From assembly GCA_035286595.1 (NCBI GenBank), contig DATEDA010000221.1:1-28190 (forward strand): a stretch of 28,190 nucleotides of DNA, given 5' to 3'. The translations under genes and the position numbers were made by a program. This DNA comes from DATEDA01 sp035286595. Lineage in GTDB: Bacteria > Pseudomonadota > Gammaproteobacteria > Burkholderiales > SG8-39. Shown piece by piece: positions 16,799-25,527 of this stretch (positions are counted from its first letter, which is position 1; every line of letters begins with the position of its first letter). The notes below the pieces were generated by a model. It saw nothing but the letters and a program-made list of their open reading frames with translations. It was not told where the DNA came from and ran no database searches.

Positions 16799-18388
16799 TC
16801 AGAACCCGACCGCGAGCGAGTCCCGCCGCGGGTCCGAGGCCGCGACATACCCGCCGTCGACCTTGAACGCGATCTGCGCGCAGCCGAAGTCCATGTACGC
16901 CTCGCCGATCTGCAGGATGCGGTGGCCGCGCCGCTCGAGCTCGGCGAGCGTCGCCGCAGGGAACTCGCGCTCGACGTTGATGTCGACCCCGCTGACCGCG
17001 CGGAAGCGCGGGCCGTCGATCGCCGTCTGCGGCGACTGCCCGTAGTCGGCCATGCGCACCATGAGCTGCGTGTGGCCCTGAGGCTGCATGGTCCCGCCCA
17101 TCAGGCCCAGGGTCATCACCGGTGCGCCGTTCCGCGTCACGAAGGCGGGAATGATCGTGTGATACGGCCGCTTCCGGGGCGCGACGCAGTTCGGGTGCCC
17201 CGGCTGCAGCACGAAGCCCGCGCCGCGGTTCTGCAGACTGATGCCGGCGCCGGGGACGACGACGCCCGAGCCGAAGCCCATGTAGTTCGACTGGATCAGC
17301 GACACCATCATGCCCTGCGCGTCGGCCGCGGTGAGATAGATCGTGCCCCCTCGCGGCGGCGAGCCGTGGCCGAAGTCCTGCGCGCGCTTCATGTCGATGA
17401 GCTTCGCGCGCGACTTGAGGTAGTCGGGGTCGAGGAGCGCCGCCGCCTTCACGTCCATCGCCGCCGCGTCGGCGACGTAGCGGCGCGCGTCGGCGAACGC
17501 GAGCTTCACCGCTTCGAGCTGGAGGTGGACGCTGTCCGGCGAATCCACCGGATGGCGCGCGACCTCGAAGTTCGACAGGATGCCGAGCGCCATCAGGCAG
17601 ACGATCCCCTGTCCGTTCGGCGGGATCTCGTGCACGGTGTAGCCACGGTAGCCCTGCGAGATCGTGCCCACCCAGTCGTTGGTGTGCCCGGCGAGGTCCG
17701 CCCGGGTCATCGCGCCGCCGCACGCCGCCGCGTGCAATTCGATCCGCTCGGCGAGCTCGCCCTCGTAGAACGCTTTGCCGCGGGTCTCGGCGATCAGCTC
17801 GAGGGCCGCCGCGGCGTCCCGGAAGACAAACTTCTCGCCGGCGCGCGGCGCCCGTCCGCCCGGCAGGAACGCCGGTGCGAAGCCGGGCTGGTCGCGCAGC
17901 TCCGGCACCAGCGTGTTCCAGCGCCGGGCGACGAACGGCGAGACGAGGAAGCCGTTGAAGGCATAGTCGATCGCCGGCTCGAACACCCGCTCGAACGGCA
18001 GTTGCCCGAAGCGCTCCGAGAGGTCGACCCACGCCGCCACCGCGCCGGGCACGGTCACGCTGTTCCAGCCGCGCTGCGGGATGGCTTTCTCGCGCCCGAA
18101 GTACTCGGGCGTCCACGCCGACGGCGAGCGCCCGGAAGCGTTCAGGCCGTGAAGCTCCTTGCCATCCCAGACGATCGCAAAGAGATCCGAGCCGATGCCG
18201 TTCGAGATCGGCTCGACGATCGTGAGCGTGATGGCGGCCGCGAGCGCGGCGTCCATCGCGCTGCCGCCGTCGAGCAGCATGCGCAGACCCGCCTGCGCGG
18301 CGAGCGGCTGCGACGTGGAAACCACGTTCGCCGCCATCGTCGGGCGGCGCGCGGTGGGGTAAGTGGAGGTCCAGTCGGTGAAGGGCAT
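16799..18388 (-). CDS. Gamma-glutamyltransferase family protein
   Basis: A 529-residue Ntn-hydrolase of the gamma-glutamyltranspeptidase family. N-terminal landmarks are DGGSAMDAALAA and EPISNGIGSDLFA. The probable autoprocessing Thr349 starts GGTIYLTAADAQG, followed by SLIQSNYMGFGSGVVVPG and GLMGGTMQPQGH. There is no signal peptide, unlike periplasmic Ggt, so it is probably cytoplasmic, as in the YwrD-like subgroup. It may act on gamma-glutamyl compounds or other amides. It follows the alcohol dehydrogenase gene by five bases on the same strand. Confidence 0.9.
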   Translation of the reverse strand: MPFTDWTSTYPTARRPTMAANVVSTSQPLAAQAGLRMLLDGGSAMDAALAAAITLTIVEPISNGIGSDLFAIVWDGKELHGLNASGRSPSAWTPEYFGREKAIPQRGWNSVTVPGAVAAWVDLSERFGQLPFERVFEPAIDYAFNGFLVSPFVARRWNTLVPELRDQPGFAPAFLPGGRAPRAGEKFVFRDAAAALELIAETRGKAFYEGELAERIELHAAACGGAMTRADLAGHTNDWVGTISQGYRGYTVHEIPPNGQGIVCLMALGILSNFEVARHPVDSPDSVHLQLEAVKLAFADARRYVADAAAMDVKAAALLDPDYLKSRAKLIDMKRAQDFGHGSPPRGGTIYLTAADAQGMMVSLIQSNYMGFGSGVVVPGAGISLQNRGAGFVLQPGHPNCVAPRKRPYHTIIPAFVTRNGAPVMTLGLMGGTMQPQGHTQLMVRMADYGQSPQTAIDGPRFRAVSGVDINVEREFPAATLAELERRGHRILQIGEAYMDFGCAQIAFKVDGGYVAASDPRRDSLAVGF

Positions 18389-18393
18389 CTCGC

Positions 18394-19461
18394 TCAGGGG
18401 GCTTCGTTCACGTCGAGCACGACGCGGCCGAGGATCTTCCCGGCCTTCAGCTCGTCGAGCGTGCGGTTCGCCTCGCGAAGCGGCCGCGTCTCGACCGGCG
18501 TCGGCTTCAGCTTGCCGCTCTTCGCGAGCTCGACGACCTCGCGCAGCTCCTGCAGGTTGCCGACGTACGAGCCGACGATCCCGATCGCGCGCTGCGCGAT
18601 CGGTGGCAGCGACAGCGTGATCTCTCCGCCGAACAGCCCGCACAGGATGTAGCGGCCGCCCTTGGCGAGCGCCGCGATGCCGAAGTTCGCCGTCGCCGGC
18701 ATGCCGACGAAGTCGAGCGCCCCTGCGACCGCGCTGCCCGAGATCTTCTGGATCTGCGCCAGCCCGGCTTGCGGATCGCGCGAGTTCACCGTCTCGCGCG
18801 CCCCAGCGGCGCGTGCGGCGGCGAACTTCGCGTCGTCGATGTCGCAGGCGATCACGCGCTCGATCCCGAGTGCCCGCAGCGTCGAGAGCGCGATCAGCCC
18901 GAGGCCGCCGCAGCCGAGCACGACGACCCAGTCCCGCTCGCTGAGCTGCGGCAGCTTCCGGATCGCGCTGTAGGTCGTGATCCCGGAGCAGCCCAGCGTC
19001 GCCGCGAAGCTCTCGTCGAGACCCTCGGCGTCGACGAGGTACTTCGGGTGCGGCACGAGCACGTGGGACGCGTACCCGCCCGGGCGGGTGACGCCGAGGA
19101 AGCGTGCCGTGAGGCAGTAGTTGTCCCGGCCGGCTTTGCAGACGGCGCACTCGCCGCAGCCGATCCACGGGAACACGATGCCCTTCGCGCCGATCGCGAC
19201 CCCCTTCGCGTCGGGTCCCAGGGCTTCGACCACGCCGAACGGCTCGTGGCCGGGCGTGAAGGGCGGGATGCAACCGCGGTCCTTCACGTAGAAGCGCTTG
19301 CCGCCGCCGAGATCGAAGTAGCCGTCCCAGATGTGGAGGTCGGAGTGGCACACCCCGCAGCGCGTGACCCGAACGAGGACCTCCGAGCCTTTCGGCTTGG
19401 GCGTCTCCCTCACCGCGCGCTGCAGCGGCTTGCCGTGCTCGATGATGTCATAGCTGATCAT
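18394..19461 (-). CDS. Zinc-dependent alcohol dehydrogenase (MDR family)
   Basis: A 355-residue medium-chain dehydrogenase. Catalytic zinc ligands are Cys35 (TRCGVCHSD) and the GHE motif (His72-Glu73). Structural zinc ligands are Cys102, 105, 108 and 116 (GCGECAVCKAGRDNYC). The Rossmann motif is VVVLGCGGLGL. It oxidises an alcohol or reduces an aldehyde with NAD(P). The loop between the two catalytic-zinc segments is longer than usual (DLGGGKRFYVKDRG). GGAG precedes the ATG. A 21-base gap separates it from the upstream O-acetylhomoserine enzyme gene, suggesting an operon. Confidence 0.92.
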   Translation of the reverse strand: MISYDIIEHGKPLQRAVRETPKPKGSEVLVRVTRCGVCHSDLHIWDGYFDLGGGKRFYVKDRGCIPPFTPGHEPFGVVEALGPDAKGVAIGAKGIVFPWIGCGECAVCKAGRDNYCLTARFLGVTRPGGYASHVLVPHPKYLVDAEGLDESFAATLGCSGITTYSAIRKLPQLSERDWVVVLGCGGLGLIALSTLRALGIERVIACDIDDAKFAAARAAGARETVNSRDPQAGLAQIQKISGSAVAGALDFVGMPATANFGIAALAKGGRYILCGLFGGEITLSLPPIAQRAIGIVGSYVGNLQELREVVELAKSGKLKPTPVETRPLREANRTLDELKAGKILGRVVLDVNEAP

Positions 19462-19482
19462 TCGCTCCTCCGCTGACAGGCA

Positions 19483-20772
19483 TTAGGCCTTCGCCGCCGC
19501 GTGCAGCGACTGGTCGATGTCCCACAGGATGTCGTCGAGCGTCTCGAGGCCGACCGAGATCCGGATCATGTCGGGCGTCACGCCGGCCTTCGCCTGCTCC
19601 TCCTCCGACATCTGCCGGTGGGTGGTCGAGGCCGGGTGGATCACGAGCGTCTTCGCGTCGCCGATGTTCGCGAGGTGGCTCATGAAGGTCGCCGACTCGA
19701 TGAACTTCTCGCCCGCCCGCGCGCCGCCCTTGATGCCGAACGAGAGCAGTCCGCTCGCGCCCTTCGGCAGGTACTTGCGCGTCAGCTCGTAGTACTTGTT
19801 CCCGGGCAAGCCGGGGTAGTTGACCCACGCGACCTGCGGGTGTCCTTGCAGGAACCTCGCGACGGCGAACGCGTTCTGGCAGTGGCGCTCCATGCGCAAC
19901 GGCAGCGTCTCGAGCCCCTGGAGCAGCAGCCAGGCGTTGAACGGCGAGAGCGTCGGCCCGAAGGTGCGCATCGTCTCCATCCGGCAGCGCATCGTGAACC
20001 CGAAGTCGCCGAACGTCTCGTGGAAGATCACGCCGTGGTAGCCCGGCGATGGCGTGGTCATGCCCGGGAAGTTGCCGTTCCCCCAGGGGAAGTTGCCCGA
20101 CTCGACGATCACGCCGCCCATCGTCGTGCCGTGGCCGCCGATGTACTTCGTCGCCGAGTGGACCACGATGTCCGCGCCCCAGTCGAGCGGCCGGCAGAGG
20201 TAAGGCGAGGGCACGGTGTTGTCGACCACCAGCGGAATGCCGGCCTCCTTCGCGATCGCGCCGATCGCCGCGATGTCGACGACGTTGATCGACGGGTTGC
20301 CCAGCGTCTCGGCGTAGAGGAGCCTGGTCTTCTTCGTGAGCGCGCGGCGGAAGTTCTCCGGGTCGTCCGGGTCGACGAACGTCGCCTCGATCCCGAGCTT
20401 CTTCAGGTTGACGCCGAGGAGCGTGTGCGTGCCGCCGTACAGCGTCGACGCGGATACCGCGTGGTCGCCCGCCTCGAGCAGCGTCATGATCACCACCGCC
20501 TCGGCCGCCTGGCCGGTGGCGGCCCCGAGCGCGGCCCGGCCGCCCTCGAGCGCCGCCACGCGCTCCTCGAGCACCGCCACGGTCGGGTTCGAGATCCGCG
20601 AGTAGACGTTGCCGAAGGTCTGCAGGTTGAAGAGGCTCGCGGCGTGGTCGGCCGAGTCGAAGACGAACGAGGTCGTCTGGTAGATCGGCGCGGCCCGCGC
20701 GCCGGTCGTCGCGTCGGGGATCTGGCCCGCGTGCAGCGCTAGCGTCTCGAAGCCGTACTTGCGGTCCGCCAT
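19483..20772 (-). CDS. O-acetylhomoserine aminocarboxypropyltransferase (sulfhydrylase), Cys/Met PLP family
   Basis: A 429-residue gamma-family PLP enzyme: YSRISNPTVAVLEERVAALEGG, then the PLP-Lys motif HSATKYIGGHG (Lys209) and SVGLETLDDILWDI near the C-terminus. Length and the start GFETLALHAGQIPD match O-acetylhomoserine sulfhydrylases, which make homocysteine from O-acetylhomoserine and sulfide in methionine synthesis. I use the ATG that follows the CoA-binding gene's TGA by one base; a TTG four codons earlier is also possible. The CoA-binding gene directly upstream is probably co-transcribed. Confidence 0.92.
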   Translation of the reverse strand: MADRKYGFETLALHAGQIPDATTGARAAPIYQTTSFVFDSADHAASLFNLQTFGNVYSRISNPTVAVLEERVAALEGGRAALGAATGQAAEAVVIMTLLEAGDHAVSASTLYGGTHTLLGVNLKKLGIEATFVDPDDPENFRRALTKKTRLLYAETLGNPSINVVDIAAIGAIAKEAGIPLVVDNTVPSPYLCRPLDWGADIVVHSATKYIGGHGTTMGGVIVESGNFPWGNGNFPGMTTPSPGYHGVIFHETFGDFGFTMRCRMETMRTFGPTLSPFNAWLLLQGLETLPLRMERHCQNAFAVARFLQGHPQVAWVNYPGLPGNKYYELTRKYLPKGASGLLSFGIKGGARAGEKFIESATFMSHLANIGDAKTLVIHPASTTHRQMSEEEQAKAGVTPDMIRISVGLETLDDILWDIDQSLHAAAKA

Positions 20773-20773
20773 G

Positions 20774-21247
20774 TCAGTTGGCAATGTACTTCGGCCGCTT
20801 CGCCGAGATCACTTTCGTGTTCACGCCTGCCCAGTTCAGGCCGCCGAAGAGGCGCGCGTGCTCGATCTTCACGCACCGGTCGATGACCGCCTCGAGCCCG
20901 GCCGCCTCGGCCTTGCGGGCGGCCTCGACGTTCTTGACGCCGAGCTGCTGCCACAGCACTTTCGCGCGGATCGCGATCGCGTCGTCCGCGATCGGCGGGA
21001 TGTCCGCGGTCTTGCGGAAGCAGTCGACGATGTCGACGGGGACGGGGATGTCGCGGAGGCTCTTGTAGGACTTCTGGCCGAGGATCTCCCCGTAGTTCGG
21101 GTTCACGGGAATGACGGTGTAGCCGTGCTCGAGCATGTACTTCGCCGCGAAGTAGCTCGGCCGGAACCACTGCGCCGAGAGGCCGACGACCGCGATGATC
21201 TTGGCGGTTGCCAGGATGCGGCGGAGTCCGGGGATGTCGTCGGTCAT
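20774..21247 (-). CDS. CoA-binding domain protein
   Basis: A 157-residue protein consisting of one CoA-binding Rossmann domain (succinyl-CoA-ligase alpha-like): IIAVVGLSAQWFRPSYFAAKYM, VIPVNPNYGEILG and VDIVDCFRKT. Members are widespread and of unknown physiological role. An upstream in-frame ATG (21274) would add nine residues, but it overlaps a -10-like TAGAAT (21273-21278), so I prefer the internal ATG. No clear ribosome binding site is visible for either. It is the first gene of a four-gene minus-strand block. Confidence 0.87.
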   Translation of the reverse strand: MTDDIPGLRRILATAKIIAVVGLSAQWFRPSYFAAKYMLEHGYTVIPVNPNYGEILGQKSYKSLRDIPVPVDIVDCFRKTADIPPIADDAIAIRAKVLWQQLGVKNVEAARKAEAAGLEAVIDRCVKIEHARLFGGLNWAGVNTKVISAKRPKYIAN

Positions 21248-21334
21248 GGGACGCGCAGGGTGCTCGGTCGCCATTCTATCGGGTGAGTCGGCGGCAGGGC
21301 ATACTTGGGGATCCTGTCCAGACCGAGGCGAGCC
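21248..21334. promoter_or_regulatory. Divergent promoter region, CoA-binding versus aldehyde dehydrogenase
   Basis: An 87-base divergent gap. Toward the minus strand, TAGAAT (21273-21278) is a good -10 candidate. Toward the plus strand, CATACT (21300-21305) lies 29 bases before the dehydrogenase ATG, the same spacing seen for CATACT ahead of the propeller gene at 11692. The -35 elements are unclear. Confidence 0.3.
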
Positions 21335-22777
21335 ATGCCAGTCCACCAGAACCTCATCGGCGGCGAATGGGTCGCGGGCGTGACCGCGGCGCCGAACATC
21401 AACCCCTCGAACGTGGCCGACGTCGTCGGCGAGTACGCGCGCGCCGACGAGGTGCAAGTCCGGGCGGCGATCGCGGCGGCGCGGGCGGCGTTCCCGGCAT
21501 GGTCGCGCGGGAACATCCAGGCGCGCGCCGACGCGCTCGACCGGATCGGCAACGAGATCCTCGCGCGGAAGGAGGAGCTCGGCACGCTCCTCGCCCGCGA
21601 GGAGGGCAAGACGAAGCCCGAGGGCATCGGCGAGGCGGGGCGCGCGGGCTACATCTTCAGGTTCTTCGCCGGCGAGTGCCTGCGGCTCGCGGGCGAGCTG
21701 GTGCCGTCGGTGCGGCCCGGGATCCGGGTCGAGATCACGCGCGAGCCCGTCGGCGTCATCGGGATCATCACCCCCTGGAACTTCCCGATCGCGATCCCGG
21801 CGTGGAAGATCGCGCCGGCGCTCGCCTACGGGAACTGCGTCGTCTTCAAGCCCGCGGACCTCGTGCCCGGCTGCGCGTGGGCGCTCGCCGACATCATCGC
21901 GCGCAGCGGCCTGCCGCAGGGCGTCTTCAACCTGGTGATGGGCCGCGGCTCGGTCGTCGGCGAGTGCCTTGCGACGGATCCCGGGGTCGACGCGATCAGC
22001 TTCACCGGCTCGCAGGAGGTCGGCAAGCGCGTGGCGCAGCACTGCGCCGCGCGGCTCGCGAAGGTCCAGCTCGAGATGGGCGGCAAGAACCCGCAGGTCG
22101 TGCTCGACGACGCCGACCTCGACACCGCGGTCAACGTCGCGGTGCAGAGCGCCTTCTTCTCCACCGGCCAGCGCTGCACGGCGGCGAGCCGGCTGGTCGT
22201 CACGCAGGGCATCCACGACCGCTTCGTCGCCGCGCTCAGCGAAAAAATGAAGGCGCTCAAGGTCGACGACGCGCTGAAAGACGGGACCGACATCGGCCCG
22301 GTCGTCGACCCGAAGCAGCTCGAGCAGGACCTCCAGTACCTCGCCCTCGGGCAGAAGGAGGGCGCGAAGCTCGCCGCCGGCGGCGAGCGCCTGAAGCGCG
22401 CGACCGAGGGGTACTACCTCGCGCCCGCGCTCTTCACCGGGACGACGCCCCAGATGCGCATCAACCGCGAGGAGATCTTCGGGCCGGTCGCCTCGGTGAT
22501 CAGGGTGAAGGACTACGAGGAAGCACTCGCGGTCGCGAACGACACGCCGTTCGGCCTGTCCTCGGGCATCGCGACGACCTCGCTCAAGCACGCCGAGCAC
22601 TTCAAGCGCAACTCCGCGGCCGGGATGGTGATGGTGAATCTTCCGACCGCCGGCGTGGACTATCACGTGCCGTTCGGCGGCCGGAAGGGCTCGAGCTACG
22701 GGCCGCGCGAGCAGGGGCGCTACGCGGTCGAGTTCTACACCACGGTCAAGACCTCGTACGTCAACCCCGCCATGTAG
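21335..22777 (+). CDS. Aldehyde dehydrogenase, alpha-ketoglutaric semialdehyde dehydrogenase-like
   Basis: A 480-residue NAD(P)-dependent aldehyde dehydrogenase. It has the NAD-site motif TPWNFPIAIPAWKIAPAL, the general base Glu247 (LEMGGKNP) and the catalytic Cys281 (FSTGQRCTAASR). The conserved stretch REEGKTKPEGIGEAGRAG and the C-terminal VNLPTAGVDYHVPFGGRKGS are typical of the ketoglutaric-semialdehyde-dehydrogenase branch (pentose/hexarate and hydroxyproline catabolism), so that reaction is the best guess. The ATG has GAGGCGA upstream. First gene of a four-gene plus-strand run. Confidence 0.9.
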   Translation: MPVHQNLIGGEWVAGVTAAPNINPSNVADVVGEYARADEVQVRAAIAAARAAFPAWSRGNIQARADALDRIGNEILARKEELGTLLAREEGKTKPEGIGEAGRAGYIFRFFAGECLRLAGELVPSVRPGIRVEITREPVGVIGIITPWNFPIAIPAWKIAPALAYGNCVVFKPADLVPGCAWALADIIARSGLPQGVFNLVMGRGSVVGECLATDPGVDAISFTGSQEVGKRVAQHCAARLAKVQLEMGGKNPQVVLDDADLDTAVNVAVQSAFFSTGQRCTAASRLVVTQGIHDRFVAALSEKMKALKVDDALKDGTDIGPVVDPKQLEQDLQYLALGQKEGAKLAAGGERLKRATEGYYLAPALFTGTTPQMRINREEIFGPVASVIRVKDYEEALAVANDTPFGLSSGIATTSLKHAEHFKRNSAAGMVMVNLPTAGVDYHVPFGGRKGSSYGPREQGRYAVEFYTTVKTSYVNPAM

Positions 22778-22780
22778 AAT
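22775..22780 (+). promoter_or_regulatory. -10-like TAGAAT overlapping the aldehyde dehydrogenase stop
   Basis: TAGAAT (one mismatch from TATAAT) begins with the stop codon of the dehydrogenase gene and lies 33 bases before the NIPSNAP ATG. It could give the downstream three genes their own promoter. No matching -35 box was found, so this is tentative. Confidence 0.2.
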
Positions 22781-22813
22781 CCCCCGGCCTTTGGCCACCC
22801 AGGAGGGATCGCG

Positions 22814-23161
22814 ATGTTCGTCGAGGAACGCATGTACACGCTGCACCCGGGGAAGGTGCCCGAGTACCTGAAGCTCTACCAGGAGGAGGGCCTCGCGCTG
22901 CAGACGAGCTTCCTGCCGGCGATGGCGGGCTACTACTCCACCGAGGTCGGGCCCCTGAACATGGTCGTGCACATGTGGGCGTACGAGGACCTGAAGCAGC
23001 GGGCGGAGTGCCGCGCGAAGATGCAGGCCGACCCGGCGTGGCAGGCGTACGTGAAGAAGGTCCAGCCGCTGGTCCTTCACCAGGAGACGCGGATCATGGT
23101 CCCGGCGCCGTTCTTCGCGGCGAAGCTCCAGGCGATGCTGAAGGCCGCCAAGCAGGCTTGA
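22814..23161 (+). CDS. NIPSNAP family protein
   Basis: A 115-residue ferredoxin-like alpha/beta barrel protein. It opens with VEERMYTLHPGKVPEYLKLY and has GYYSTEVGPLNMVVHMWAYEDL, the NIPSNAP signature. Family members are small dimeric proteins of unclear function, often encoded next to catabolic enzymes. AGGAGGG precedes the ATG. It sits between the aldehyde dehydrogenase and the cupin/TPP genes. Confidence 0.9.
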   Translation: MFVEERMYTLHPGKVPEYLKLYQEEGLALQTSFLPAMAGYYSTEVGPLNMVVHMWAYEDLKQRAECRAKMQADPAWQAYVKKVQPLVLHQETRIMVPAPFFAAKLQAMLKAAKQA

Positions 23162-23163
23162 GC

Positions 23164-23838
23164 GTGGCAGGCCGGATCGTGGCCGTGCGCACGCTGCGAC
23201 TCTACACCGACGTCCTTCCGTCTAGAGCGGGGCTCGCCGCGCCGCTGGCTGCCGCCACGCGAGCGATCTACGTGCGCGAAGGCGACGCGACGATCCGCGC
23301 CGCCGGCCAGGCCGCGACGCTCGCGGTGAACAGCGCGTGGCACGGCGGCGTCGCGTGCGCCGTGACCGCGGGGAGTAACGGCGCAGTGTTGCTGCGCTGG
23401 GAGTTGGCGCCGGTCGACGCGCCGGCCGGCGAGGCGCCAGGCGCCGACTCGCGGCTCACGCTCGCGCGGGACCTCGAGCTCGCGGACCCTGCCGGCTATC
23501 TGATGCGGCTCGATCGGGTCGACTTCCCGCCCGGCGGGATCGCGTACCTGCACACGCACCGCGGCCCGGGGATCCGCTGCCTGCTCGCCGGCGACATCCG
23601 CGTCGAGGTGAGCGGCGTCGCGCACACGCTGAAGCCGGGCGAGGCGTGGTTCGAAGCGGGCCCGGATCCGGTGCTCGCGCACGCCTCGGAGCGGGAACCG
23701 ACGAGCTTCGCGCGGGTGATGATCCTGCCGCGCGAGCTCAAGGGGAAGTCCTCGATCCGCTACATCCGGCCCGAGGACGAGGCTCAGCCGAAGACGCAGC
23801 GGTACCAAGTGTTCTGCGACGAGTTCATCACGCCATGA
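23164..23838 (+). CDS. Cupin (bicupin) domain protein
   Basis: A 224-residue protein with two cupin-like halves. The first (about 15-80) has lost the metal-binding histidines. The second (about 110-190) has YLHTHRGPGIRCLLAGD with His130 and His132, then LKPGEAWFEAG and a later His173, the usual metal set. It could be a metal-dependent dioxygenase, isomerase or sensor; the substrate is unknown. The start is a GTG two bases after the NIPSNAP stop; other GTGs at 23179 and 23185 are possible. It ends in an ATGA overlap with TPP enzyme 2. Confidence 0.78.
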   Translation: MAGRIVAVRTLRLYTDVLPSRAGLAAPLAAATRAIYVREGDATIRAAGQAATLAVNSAWHGGVACAVTAGSNGAVLLRWELAPVDAPAGEAPGADSRLTLARDLELADPAGYLMRLDRVDFPPGGIAYLHTHRGPGIRCLLAGDIRVEVSGVAHTLKPGEAWFEAGPDPVLAHASEREPTSFARVMILPRELKGKSSIRYIRPEDEAQPKTQRYQVFCDEFITP

Positions 23839-25517
23839 AGCACGAGCTGAAGACCCGCACCGCCGCCCAGATCCTCGTCGACGCACTGAAGGTCCACGGC
23901 GTCGACACCGCGTTCTGCGTGCCCGGCGAAAGCTACCTAGCCGTGCTCGACGCGCTCTACGACGCGCGCGACGCCATCCGGCTCATCGTCGCGCGCCAGG
24001 ACGGGGGCGCCGCCTACATGGCGGAAGGCTACGCCAAGCTCACCGGGAAGCCCGGGATCTGCTTCGTAACGCGCGGGCCGGGCGCGACGAACGCTTCGAT
24101 CGGCGTGCACACCGCGTTCCAGGACTCGACGCCGATGATCCTCTTCGTCGGCCAGGTCGGCACCGACTTCGCCGAGCGCGAGGCGTTCCAGGAGATGGAC
24201 TACCGGCGCATGTTCGGCCAGATGGCGAAGTGGGTCGCCTCGGTCGACCGCGCGGACCGCATGCCCGAGTTCGTGAGCCACGCGTTCCACTGCGCGACCT
24301 CCGGCCGGCCGGGCCCGGTCGTGCTCGCGCTGCCCGAGGACGTGCTGACCGAGACGGCAGCGGTCGTGGACACCGACCGCTATCGCGCGGTGCAGGCGCA
24401 CCCCGGGGCGGCCGACGTCGCGCGCCTGCGCGAGCTGCTCGCGGCCGCGGAGCGCCCGTTCGTGCTGGTGGGCGGATGGGGCTGGAACCCCGCCGCGTGC
24501 GCGGATCTCCGGCGGTTCGCCGAAGCGAACGATCTGCCGATCGGCTGCGCGTTCCGGTTCCAGGACACGTTCGACAACCGGCATCCGAACTACGCCGGCG
24601 ACGTGGGCATCGGCCCCAACCCGAAGCTCGCGCAGCGGGTCAGGGACGCCGACCTCGTGCTCGCGATCGGGCCGCGGCTCGGCGAGATGACGACCGGCGG
24701 TTACACGCTGCTGGTCCCGCCGCGTCCGGCGCAGAAGCTCGTCCACGTGCACGCCGGTGTGGAGGAGCTGGGCCGGGTCTACCAGGGCGATCTCCTGATC
24801 AACTCCGGCATGCCGCAGATCGCGGCGGCGCTCGCGGCGATGAAGCCGGTCGACGCGCGCCGCTGGCGCGACGCGACGCGTGCGGCGAACGTCGACTACC
24901 GCGAGTGGATCGTCCGGCGCGAGAACCCGGGCCGCGTCCAGATGTGGGACGTGATCGACTTCCTGAGCGAGCGCGTGCCCGAGGACGCGATCATGGTCAC
25001 CGGCGCGGGGAACTTCACCGGTTGGGTGCAGCGCTTCTACCGCTACCCGATGTTCCGGACGCAGATCGGGCCGACGTCCGGCGCGATGGGCTATGGCGTC
25101 CCCGCCGGCGTCGCCGCGAAGATCGCCGCGCCGGGCAGGATGGTGCTGTGCTTCAACGGCGACGGCGACTTCCTGATGAACGGCCAGGAGCTCGCGACCG
25201 CAGTCCAGTACGACGCCCGCGTGATCTTCATCGTGATCAACAACGGCATGTACGGCACGATCCGCATGCACCAGGAGCGCGAGTATCCGGGGCGCGTGTA
25301 CGGGACGGATCTGCGCAATCCGGACTTCGCGGCGTACGCGCGCTCCTTCGGCGCGCACGGCGAGACGGTCGTGGAGACGGCGGAGTTCGGGCCGGCGTTC
25401 GAGCGCTGTGTGGCGGCGGGCAGGCCGTCGTTGATCGACCTCCACCTCGACCCGCAGGCGATCACGACCCAGATGACGCTCGACGCGATCCGCGCGAAGG
25501 CGCTCGCGCGGCGCTAG
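23835..25517 (+). CDS. Thiamine-pyrophosphate-binding enzyme (acetolactate-synthase-like), copy 2
   Basis: A 560-residue ThDP enzyme with PYR, central and PP domains. The PP domain has NGDGDFLMNG (Gly442-Asp445) and INNGMYG (Asn469-Asn470) at the expected spacing. The PYR-domain segment VARQDGGAAYMAEGYAKL has Asp56 where the cofactor-activating Glu of the family normally lies (Q-E-G-G-A or H-E-x-x-A). The codon is GAC. A Glu-to-Asp change could weaken or alter cofactor activation. Translationally coupled to the cupin gene. It converges on the kinase gene with a 10-base gap. Confidence 0.88.
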   Translation: MKHELKTRTAAQILVDALKVHGVDTAFCVPGESYLAVLDALYDARDAIRLIVARQDGGAAYMAEGYAKLTGKPGICFVTRGPGATNASIGVHTAFQDSTPMILFVGQVGTDFAEREAFQEMDYRRMFGQMAKWVASVDRADRMPEFVSHAFHCATSGRPGPVVLALPEDVLTETAAVVDTDRYRAVQAHPGAADVARLRELLAAAERPFVLVGGWGWNPAACADLRRFAEANDLPIGCAFRFQDTFDNRHPNYAGDVGIGPNPKLAQRVRDADLVLAIGPRLGEMTTGGYTLLVPPRPAQKLVHVHAGVEELGRVYQGDLLINSGMPQIAAALAAMKPVDARRWRDATRAANVDYREWIVRRENPGRVQMWDVIDFLSERVPEDAIMVTGAGNFTGWVQRFYRYPMFRTQIGPTSGAMGYGVPAGVAAKIAAPGRMVLCFNGDGDFLMNGQELATAVQYDARVIFIVINNGMYGTIRMHQEREYPGRVYGTDLRNPDFAAYARSFGAHGETVVETAEFGPAFERCVAAGRPSLIDLHLDPQAITTQMTLDAIRAKALARR

Positions 25518-25527
25518 CGGCCGGGCT

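Noticed and set aside
14515..16848. 777-codon minus-strand frame fusing the RidA-like gene to sequence antisense of TPP enzyme 1
   Set aside because: Only the part from 14967 downward is real (strong ribosome site and family start); the upstream part is antisense to a clear ThDP enzyme.
20774..23080. 768-codon minus-strand frame extending the CoA-binding gene across the aldehyde dehydrogenase
   Set aside because: The CoA-binding family start lies at 21247; the rest is antisense to a well-conserved dehydrogenase.
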